DNA of 5,083 nucleotides from Candidatus Methanocomedens sp. (GTDB taxonomy: Archaea; Halobacteriota; Methanosarcinia; Methanosarcinales; Methanocomedenaceae), in NCBI GenBank assembly GCA_009649835.1, contig PYCK01000114.1:1-5083 (forward strand). Reading direction: 5' to 3'. The notes below the pieces were generated by a model. It saw nothing but the letters and a program-made list of their open reading frames with translations, ran no database searches and was not told where the DNA came from. Below, piece by piece: positions 1-5,083 of the stretch (position 1 is its first letter; each line of letters begins with the position of its first letter). Made by a program: the position numbers and the translations under genes.

Positions 1-30
1 GGACAGGATACAAAACGGGCAGTTCGTCAG
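1..30. repeat. Imperfect direct repeat, copy 1 (CCG-motif codons of tfrB)
   Basis: Bases 1-30 match 3462-3491 in the same orientation at 24 of 30 positions. Both encode a NCPxCI core on the minus strand. This is a coding homology between tfrB and the remnant upstream of tfrA, not a mobile-element repeat. The repeat may extend left of the window. Confidence 0.55.
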
Positions 31-1530
31 CAGCCCATCCACACCCTCTTCCTTGGCCACTTCCATCCTGCGTATAGAAAGTTTATCAGAAACCTCAGGG
101 TAAGCAGCACGCACCCCACCCCCGCCGCCGCAGCAAAGCCCTGAGGACGGCACCTGCACCAGTTCCATGCCCGGAATCTTCTGGATAAGGTCAACATATA
201 TAGACTCATCAAGCTCGCTGGCCCTGATATGGCAGGGATAGTGATACATAGCACGCATTTTGACAGGTTTCAGGTCTTCAAGTCTCAGGTTACCATCCGC
301 CTCCATCATAGTCATGTACTCACCCACATCAAATATCTCAAAATCAAAATCAAGCCCGTATTCCCTTGCCAGTCCAGGGTAATCGTGCCTGAACGTAGAA
401 TTACAGCCAGAGCAACTCGTAAGGATGTGGGGTACGCCGTGGCTGGCATAAGTATTGAATATCTCAAAGTTCTGGGTAACGAAAGGTTTCATGGCATCCC
501 TCATACCCACCCTCATGAACGGACTGCCACAGCACACCTGTTTTTTAGGTATGTGTACCGCCACATTGTTGTGCTGGAAAATATTGATTATAGCAGCGGC
601 AGTATCCTGCTGCCTGCGGTTGATGATACACCCGAAGAACAGAACCACTTCAGCAACAGGCTCCCCCTCGAATTTCTTAATATACAACTCGTGTATCCCG
701 TGAAAATCACTCTCATACTCAGGATACTCGTCCACTGCCTGGGTAGTGGTCACAGGCACGCTCGCACCCGTATCAAGCACAGACATGATAAGGCGTTTAT
801 GGGCCGGCATGGGTCCGACCTCATTTGCCACAGCACCGCACCTGAGGTATTCGATAATATCCCTGCGCAGGGACAGGCCTTTGGGACATGCAATCTCACA
901 CTCCTGGTCCACAGGGCATTTATAGAGCCCCTGCTCCACCAGCTGCCTGATGCGCTCAGCTCCTGCCGAATCCCTGGGATCAACGGTAAACCTGAAGGAT
1001 TTGGCTATTGCTGACGGACCAAGGAACGACCTGTCCACATCAATCACATTGCAGTCCGAATAACAGGCACCGCAGAAAATGCAGTCATCCACACTATTAA
1101 GTAGTTCCACATCAGCCTGGGTTACTGTGCCTTCTTCTTTTTCTTTTACAGTATGGTCGGTGATCAGCCACGGGTGGACCTGTTCGATGGTGTTATAGAA
1201 AGGTTCCAGGTCCACCACCAGATCCTTAATGGTACGCAGGTGCACCAGCGGCTCCACCAGCACAATCCCGTCCCTTACCACATCCATAGCCTGGGTCTTG
1301 CAGGCCAGCATTGCCCTGTGGTTGATACGCAGCGCACATGAACCGCATATACCGCTGCGGCATGAGCGCCTGAACGTCAGACTGCCATCCCGGTCGTCTT
1401 TGATGTTGATGAGGCAGTCCAGTATGGTTGTGCCGCTGCTCAACTCCAGTTCAAAATCCTGGTAATAGGGCTTTTCATCGATATCCGGGTTAAACCTGAG
1501 AATGCGGAATATGGCCTTCATTTCATTCAT
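1..1530 (-). CDS. tfrB: Thiol:fumarate reductase (CoM/CoB) iron-sulfur/CCG subunit B, 3' end beyond the window
   Basis: Reading the minus strand from ATG at 1530-1528 gives 510 codons without a stop up to the window edge, so the gene is 3'-partial. Residues 1-110 form a plant-type ferredoxin domain with 2Fe-2S ligands C57, C62, C65 and C77. Residues 145-220 form an SdhB/FrdB-like cluster domain (C150, C153, C156, C160, then C205, C211, C215 followed by Pro). Residues 295-510 carry two complete CCG motifs as in HdrB/HdrD: C301, C333-C334, C373/C376, and C433, C466-C467, C504/C507. In this family the CCG module binds special 4Fe-4S clusters and oxidises CoM-SH plus CoB-SH to the heterodisulfide; the N-terminal clusters pass electrons to TfrA. 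The fusion of SdhB-like and HdrB/D-like parts is what distinguishes TfrB from ordinary SdhB. The start is set by an AGGAGG nine bases upstream, inside the end of tfrA; an in-frame Met at codon 4 is less well placed. No membrane segment is seen, so it is inferred to be cytoplasmic. Only a short tail should be missing. Confidence 0.93.
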   Translation of the reverse strand, partial: MNEMKAIFRILRFNPDIDEKPYYQDFELELSSGTTILDCLINIKDDRDGSLTFRRSCRSGICGSCALRINHRAMLACKTQAMDVVRDGIVLVEPLVHLRTIKDLVVDLEPFYNTIEQVHPWLITDHTVKEKEEGTVTQADVELLNSVDDCIFCGACYSDCNVIDVDRSFLGPSAIAKSFRFTVDPRDSAGAERIRQLVEQGLYKCPVDQECEIACPKGLSLRRDIIEYLRCGAVANEVGPMPAHKRLIMSVLDTGASVPVTTTQAVDEYPEYESDFHGIHELYIKKFEGEPVAEVVLFFGCIINRRQQDTAAAIINIFQHNNVAVHIPKKQVCCGSPFMRVGMRDAMKPFVTQNFEIFNTYASHGVPHILTSCSGCNSTFRHDYPGLAREYGLDFDFEIFDVGEYMTMMEADGNLRLEDLKPVKMRAMYHYPCHIRASELDESIYVDLIQKIPGMELVQVPSSGLCCGGGGGVRAAYPEVSDKLSIRRMEVAKEEGVDGLLTNCPFCILS

Positions 1531-3216
1531 TTAATACATCCTCCTCTCAGGCTTGTAACTGGTAATGGTCACAGGTTTATATTCCAGCAAAGGTCCGGTC
1601 TCACTGCGGTATGCAAGAGTGTGTTTGAGCCATCCTGCATCATCGCGCTCTGGATGATCGGTCCGGTAATGTGCGCCCCTGCTCTCCTCCCTGGCCAGGG
1701 CGCTGGCTGCAATGACCTCTGAGAAATCCAGGAGGTTCCTTAATTCCAGGGCTTCCATCATCTCTGTATTGAATATCATTCCCCTGTCACTGATACCGAT
1801 GTTGTTGAACCGTTCCCTGAGTATTCGGGTCTCCTTCACTGCTTCGGCCAGCTTCCTGCTGTCCCTGAATATCCCGCATTTCCCTGTCATGACCGTCTGC
1901 AGGTCATTCTTGATATCCGCAACACTTTCACTACCGTCCATCTCTGCCAGGCCGTAGAACTCATGTTCAATGGAATCCAGCGTCCTGGAAGATACGCCCC
2001 CTATAGCTGCTTTTTTTACGTACCGTACCGCGCTTATCCCTGCACGCCTGCCAAATACGATTGCTTCAAGCAATGAGTTCCCTCCCAGGCGGTTGGCACC
2101 ATGCACACTGACACAGGCACATTCCCCTGCTGCAAAAAGCCCGCTCACACCCAAAACTCTTCCATTTATATCAGTTGGTATGCCGCCCATGGAATAATGG
2201 GCAGTTGGCTGGATGGGAATGGGTTCATGCACGCAGTCCACGTTTGCGAAACTTAAGGCTATATCATGTATCTGGGCCAGCCTTTCCATGATCAACTCCT
2301 TTCCAAGATGTCGCAGGTCAAGATGGATATAACCGTCAATCCCCCTGCCTTCATCGATCTCTGTCTGGATGGCCCTGGATACTACGTCCCTGGAAGCCAG
2401 TTCCATCTTGGACGGAGCATAACGTTCCATGAACCGCTCACCATTTTTGTTCACCAGGTATCCACCCTCGCCTCTTGACCCTTCTGTGATAAGTATACCG
2501 TGTTTGTACAGGCCTGTGGGATGGAACTGCACGAACTCCATGTCCTGCAGGGGCACGCCCGCCCTGTATGCCAGTGCCAGCCCGTCCCCGGTATTGGCAT
2601 GGGCATTGGAAGTTATGCTAAATGCCCTGCCGTATCCGCCAGTTGCCAGCAGTACGGCCCTGGCTCTTATGACCTGGAGTTTTCCACCTGCCATATCGTA
2701 TGCTACCACTCCCCTGCATATGTTATCATGAATGATGAGTGAGACAACATGCCATTCGGAATATACTTTCACCCTGTTTTTCATCATCTGCTCGTACAGG
2801 GTCTGGAGAAGTATATGGCCGGTCTTGTCTGCGGCATAACATGTCCTGGCATAACTGTGTCCCCCGAAGTCCCTTTGGGCTATTACGCCCTCTTCGGTCC
2901 TGCTGAATATGGCCCCCATCTTGTCCATGGACCTGATGTCACCGGGAGCTTCACGGCACAGTATCTCGATTGCGTCCTGGTCGCCTAAGTAATCGCTCCC
3001 TTTCACTGTGTCGTAAATATGCGATTCAAGACTGTCCCCTATCTTTTCGGCCCAGCCGTCCAGTACTGCTGCAATCCCACCCTGGGCGGCACCTGAATGG
3101 GAACGCAAGGGGTGAGACTTGGATATTACAGCTGTATCAACTTCTTTACTGGCTTCAAGGGCGGCCCGCATCCCGGCAAGTCCACCGCCTATTATGATGA
3201 TGTCGTGTGTTAGCAT
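1531..3216 (-). CDS. tfrA: Thiol:fumarate reductase (CoM/CoB) flavoprotein subunit A
   Basis: This complete 561-residue protein belongs to the succinate dehydrogenase/fumarate reductase flavoprotein family. It should reduce fumarate to succinate using electrons from the downstream TfrB. The N-terminus has the dinucleotide fold GGGLAG (10-15). RSHSGAAQGG (38-47) places H40 where SdhA/FrdA attach FAD covalently. Active-site residues of the family are all visible: H232 in FHPTGL, T244-E245, the proton-donor Arg R276 in LASRDVVSRA, H340 in HYSMGG and R376 in GANRLGGNS. The C-terminal helical part has the usual ESRGAHYRTD (511-520) and ends in YKPERRMY. Length is normal for the family. The start at 3216 puts the Rossmann strand right at the N-terminus; no Shine-Dalgarno precedes it and a TATA box lies about 28 bases upstream, suggesting a leaderless transcript. 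SdhA is the alternative by sequence alone, but the TfrB partner favours TfrA. Confidence 0.94.
   Translation of the reverse strand: MLTHDIIIIGGGLAGMRAALEASKEVDTAVISKSHPLRSHSGAAQGGIAAVLDGWAEKIGDSLESHIYDTVKGSDYLGDQDAIEILCREAPGDIRSMDKMGAIFSRTEEGVIAQRDFGGHSYARTCYAADKTGHILLQTLYEQMMKNRVKVYSEWHVVSLIIHDNICRGVVAYDMAGGKLQVIRARAVLLATGGYGRAFSITSNAHANTGDGLALAYRAGVPLQDMEFVQFHPTGLYKHGILITEGSRGEGGYLVNKNGERFMERYAPSKMELASRDVVSRAIQTEIDEGRGIDGYIHLDLRHLGKELIMERLAQIHDIALSFANVDCVHEPIPIQPTAHYSMGGIPTDINGRVLGVSGLFAAGECACVSVHGANRLGGNSLLEAIVFGRRAGISAVRYVKKAAIGGVSSRTLDSIEHEFYGLAEMDGSESVADIKNDLQTVMTGKCGIFRDSRKLAEAVKETRILRERFNNIGISDRGMIFNTEMMEALELRNLLDFSEVIAASALAREESRGAHYRTDHPERDDAGWLKHTLAYRSETGPLLEYKPVTITSYKPERRMY
1534..1546 (-). 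promoter_or_regulatory. tfrB ribosome binding site inside the end of tfrA
   Basis: The minus strand reads GAGAGGAGGATG here, followed by TAT, the tfrA stop TAA, and then the tfrB ATG. AGGAGG is a strong match to the archaeal anti-Shine-Dalgarno and ends nine bases before the tfrB start. It lies within the last codons of tfrA, so ribosomes finishing tfrA stop directly on the tfrB start. This implies translational coupling and supports 1530 as the tfrB start. It also contrasts with tfrA, which has no such site. Confidence 0.75.
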
Positions 3217-3239
3217 GTAAGATAATTATTTACTGAATG

Positions 3240-3249
3240 TATATTATAG
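3240..3249 (-). promoter_or_regulatory. Archaeal TATA box of the tfrAB unit
   Basis: The minus strand reads CTATAATATA, about 28 bases (centre to A of ATG) upstream of tfrA. Archaeal transcription usually starts 22-27 bases after the TATA centre, which would put the first base within a few nucleotides of the ATG. With no Shine-Dalgarno present, this suggests a leaderless or near-leaderless message. The call rests on motif and spacing only. Confidence 0.55.
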
Positions 3250-3461
3250 TCTGCGGCACAATGAGCATCCCGCCTGATATCCCTGATCTGGGCGTAACGA
3301 AATCCGATATCCATAACTAATCCACTCCCAGCTTCCATTCTAAGTCCCTGATGTCCCATTACCCTCCTCACTAAAAGTCCTTGAGAACACCTTGGAAAAT
3401 CAAATATCCCGAACTCCTTAGGCTCGCCCGACTCTAGCATCAACTCCAGCCCCTTCTCTAA

Positions 3462-3491
3462 GGATACGATACAGGACGGGCAGTTGGACAG
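3462..3491. repeat. Imperfect direct repeat, copy 2 (in the CCG remnant)
   Basis: This is the partner of the repeat at bases 1-30, with 24 of 30 bases identical. The match stops within a few bases of 3491, close to where the DNA changes to AT-rich sequence, so this may mark the truncation point of the remnant. Confidence 0.5.
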
Positions 3492-3648
3492 TCTCCTGCT
3501 CCCTTAACGCTATAAACCCATAACATCAATCGTTTAATTATGCAAAGGCACCAAGAAAAAGAAGAATTGACAAAAAATGGCAGATTATTTTTCAACTCAT
3601 GAAGGAGCAAATGTATTTAATCAGTAAATAGTTTTTTAAGAAATTACG

Positions 3649-3658
3649 TTATAATATA
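3649..3658 (+). promoter_or_regulatory. Archaeal TATA box of the flavin amine oxidase gene
   Basis: TTATAATATA lies with its centre about 24 bases before ATG 3677 and 35 bases before ATG 3689. Transcription is therefore expected to begin near 3677-3680. That allows either a leaderless start at 3677 or a short leader carrying the GGTGA site ahead of 3689. It shares the TATAATATA core with the tfrAB promoter. Confidence 0.55.
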
Positions 3659-3678
3659 AGCTTAAGTCTTACGTGGAT

Positions 3679-3683
3679 GGTGA
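3679..3683 (+). promoter_or_regulatory. Ribosome binding site that favours the 3689 start
   Basis: GGTGA can pair with the UCACC of the archaeal 16S rRNA 3' end and ends five bases before ATG 3689. If used, the protein has 455 residues. If the message is leaderless, ATG 3677 would be used instead, adding Met-Val-Arg-Tyr. The family's conserved sequence begins only after both starts, so it does not decide between them. Confidence 0.45.
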
Positions 3684-3688
3684 GATAC

Positions 3689-5056
3689 ATGGGAGTTTCT
3701 GCAAAATACGATATAGCTATAGTTGGGGCAGGGATTGCTGGACTTTATTGTTGCCTAAATGCCCATCCAGATAAAAAGATAGGTCTATTTGAAGCATCGC
3801 ATAAAATTGGAGGACGAATCGAAACTGTTGACATGGAAGGATTTTTTGCTGAATATGGATCCATGAGATTTGATCCTTCTAGACAGTTTTTAATGCAAAA
3901 GCTCATACAAGACTTAGGTCTTGAAACTGAACACTTCCCAGAGTACTCCAGCCCTTCTATACAAAACCGACAGACAATATATAATCTCAAGGAAAGAGAG
4001 AAAGAACTGACCACGTTGGAATTAATCAAAGTTGCTATACAACGTGTATTGGATAAATCTGAAGAACAGCTCCTCTCTATGAATGAGGAAGAGCTGGACC
4101 ATATAAGACGTGAAGCAAAATATAAAGGCGAATACTTGTGGAAACAAGGTTTATGGAGTATTTTTAGCGATGTATTAAGTTTCGATGCTATCAAGTTTCT
4201 GATCATTGAGGGGAGCTTTTACCATTCAATACATGAAAATCCAAATTCAGTAGAATGGATGATTGTCATGATTAAAATGTTCCAGATGAGTAAAAATCTC
4301 AAGGGTATCAAAAATGGAATGCAGCAGCTTACCAATACAATGTTTGAAAAAATAAAGGAAAAAGGAGTAGTGGTTTACAAACAACACACTCTTCAAGATT
4401 TGAGTAGCTCTGGAGGAAAGGACATTATATTACTATTCAATAATGGTAAGACATTCAAGACCAAGCATGTTATATTGGCGATCCCGCAGAAATCGCTTTT
4501 GTCTGTTAATAGCTTGCCAGATAATATCAAACTATTGTTGCATTCGGTGATGAGTATACCGCTGTTGAAATGTTTCTTTGTGGTTAAAAATCCATGGTGG
4601 AAACAGAATGTTCCTAATGAAGGGTTGACAACCTTCCCAGCTAGAGAACTGCACTATTACAAGCATGGAGGGAAAGGAAACATAATGGTTTACTGCGATC
4701 GACCATATATTACTTTTTGGAGTGAATATGTAAAAGCTGAATTTCATGATAAAACGGAATTAAGCAGGAATGAAGAACTGCCAAAGATGTTTGCACATCT
4801 TATGAAAATCGATCCTAGTGACATTATAATATGCGGCATACGTGATTGGGGTAAAGAACCTTATGGTGGTGCCTATCACATTTGGAAACCTGGAATACAA
4901 TCTTGGATAGTAATTGATAAATTGACATCTTTTGCTTTACGAGAAGACAGTCCAAAAAATATACATATTTGTGGAGAAGCTTTTTCTGACTATCAGGGTT
5001 TTATGGAAGGAGCGCTCCGGTCTGCACGCAATGTTATGGCTGAAATACAAATATAA
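3689..5056 (+). CDS. Flavin-containing amine-oxidase-family FAD-dependent oxidoreductase, substrate unknown
   Basis: This complete protein has 455 residues (459 if ATG 3677 is used; numbers here are for 455). It has the amine oxidase/protoporphyrinogen oxidase fold. The N-terminal FAD site is AIVGAGIAGL with GAGIAG at 13-18, the ribose-binding Glu at 35 (LFEAS), GGR at 41-43 and AEYGSMRF at 54-61. A middle substrate domain follows, including GIKNGMQQL, typical of the family. RDWGKEPYGGAYHIW (385-399) and GEAFSDYQGFMEGALRSA (429-446) form the C-terminal flavin-binding segment. No signal peptide or membrane helix is evident, so it is probably cytoplasmic. Relatives oxidise amines, amino acids, carotenoids or porphyrinogens, and nothing here picks the substrate. 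The gene is AT-rich (AAA, ATA, TTA codons common), unlike tfrAB, and stands alone on the opposite strand, which suggests separate acquisition. I am sure of the fold and not of the reaction. Confidence 0.9.
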   Translation: MGVSAKYDIAIVGAGIAGLYCCLNAHPDKKIGLFEASHKIGGRIETVDMEGFFAEYGSMRFDPSRQFLMQKLIQDLGLETEHFPEYSSPSIQNRQTIYNLKEREKELTTLELIKVAIQRVLDKSEEQLLSMNEEELDHIRREAKYKGEYLWKQGLWSIFSDVLSFDAIKFLIIEGSFYHSIHENPNSVEWMIVMIKMFQMSKNLKGIKNGMQQLTNTMFEKIKEKGVVVYKQHTLQDLSSSGGKDIILLFNNGKTFKTKHVILAIPQKSLLSVNSLPDNIKLLLHSVMSIPLLKCFFVVKNPWWKQNVPNEGLTTFPARELHYYKHGGKGNIMVYCDRPYITFWSEYVKAEFHDKTELSRNEELPKMFAHLMKIDPSDIIICGIRDWGKEPYGGAYHIWKPGIQSWIVIDKLTSFALREDSPKNIHICGEAFSDYQGFMEGALRSARNVMAEIQI

Positions 5057-5083
5057 ATAACTTTCAAAAAATAGGGCCTTGGG

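Larger units (their letters stand above)
3210..3503 (-). pseudogene. Remnant of a CCG-domain (HdrB/HdrD/TfrB-like) protein, C-terminal fragment
   Basis: An open frame of 97 codons follows an in-frame TAA at 3506-3504. It ends at a TAA (3212-3210) that overlaps the first codons of tfrA in another frame. It has no good ATG or ribosome site near its upstream end. Near that end it encodes LSNCPSCIVS, matching LTNCPFCILS, the last residues of TfrB seen in this window (7 of 10 identical). The DNA at 3462-3491 matches bases 1-30 at 24 of 30 positions. The next residues, LEKGLELMLESGEPKEFG and then IFDFPR, look like the helix and strand that usually end a CCG domain. The first four to five ligands of a CCG motif are absent, so it cannot be a working cluster domain. 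Beyond about 3380 toward tfrA, I recognise nothing in the translation. The likely origin is a truncated tfrB copy or another CCG gene. The stretch also carries the tfrA promoter. Confidence 0.5.
3504..3688. other. AT-rich intergenic segment upstream of the amine oxidase gene
   Basis: No gene is visible in either direction in this stretch. It is strongly AT-rich, in contrast to the sequence to its left, and holds the TATA box of the plus-strand gene at its right end. The T-run at 3632-3637 has no convincing stem before it and is not called a terminator. Confidence 0.6.

Noticed and set aside
229..1014. 261-codon open frame on the plus strand
   Set aside because: It lies opposite tfrB, whose minus-strand translation has all expected cysteine motifs. 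The plus frame has no recognisable domain and is a shadow of the real gene.
3210..3380. Possible tail of an IS605/TnpB-type transposase in the promoter-proximal part of the remnant
   Set aside because: The translation has a vague Gly/Met-rich resemblance, but there is no zinc-ribbon CxxC pair, no catalytic motif and no terminal hairpin, so a mobile element is not supported.
3629..3640. T-run that might be a transcription terminator
   Set aside because: No stable stem precedes it and no plus-strand gene ends nearby. It is ordinary for such AT-rich sequence.
3745..4206. 153-codon open frame on the minus strand
   Set aside because: It is antisense to the N-terminal FAD domain of the amine oxidase gene, has no family features and no ribosome site.
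1..5083. CRISPR array, tRNA/rRNA genes, SdhC/SdhD membrane anchors
   Set aside because: I found no regularly spaced repeats, no cloverleaf or rRNA signatures, and no short hydrophobic multi-helix frame. Anchors could lie outside the window but are not expected for TfrAB.

Overview
The window looks like chromosomal DNA from a euryarchaeon of the methanogen or methane-oxidising (ANME-like) type. The main reason is a fumarate reductase whose iron-sulfur subunit is fused to a heterodisulfide-reductase-like CCG module. That is the architecture of the methanogen thiol:fumarate reductase (TfrAB), which uses coenzyme M and coenzyme B thiols as electron donors. Other archaeal signs are TATA-box promoters about 25 bases before the starts, one apparently leaderless gene, and heavy AGG/ATA codon use. 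The species cannot be named from the sequence.

Layout. Positions 3216 down to 1 (minus strand) hold a tight two-gene unit, tfrA then tfrB. tfrA (3216-1531) is complete and keeps the flavin-binding and fumarate-site residues. tfrB (1530 to beyond base 1) starts on the base right after the tfrA stop codon and in the same frame. It runs off the left edge after 510 codons, with all its cluster-binding cysteines already present. No membrane-anchor gene (SdhC/D type) is seen, which fits a soluble enzyme. The pair should make succinate from fumarate while oxidising CoM-SH plus CoB-SH to the heterodisulfide, supplying the reductive branch to 2-oxoglutarate.

Positions 3217-3688 hold no intact gene. 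The half next to tfrA (to about 3503) contains the minus-strand promoter and a degenerate open frame. The upstream end of that frame encodes a CCG-domain tail closely resembling the last visible residues of TfrB, probably a relic of a duplicated or related gene. From about 3505 the DNA turns sharply AT-rich.

Positions 3689-5056 (plus strand) hold one complete gene for a flavin-containing amine-oxidase-family protein of unknown substrate. It is AT-rich, with codon use unlike tfrAB, and is divergently transcribed from its own TATA box. It shows no functional link to tfrAB and may have been acquired separately. The last 27 bases hold nothing recognisable.
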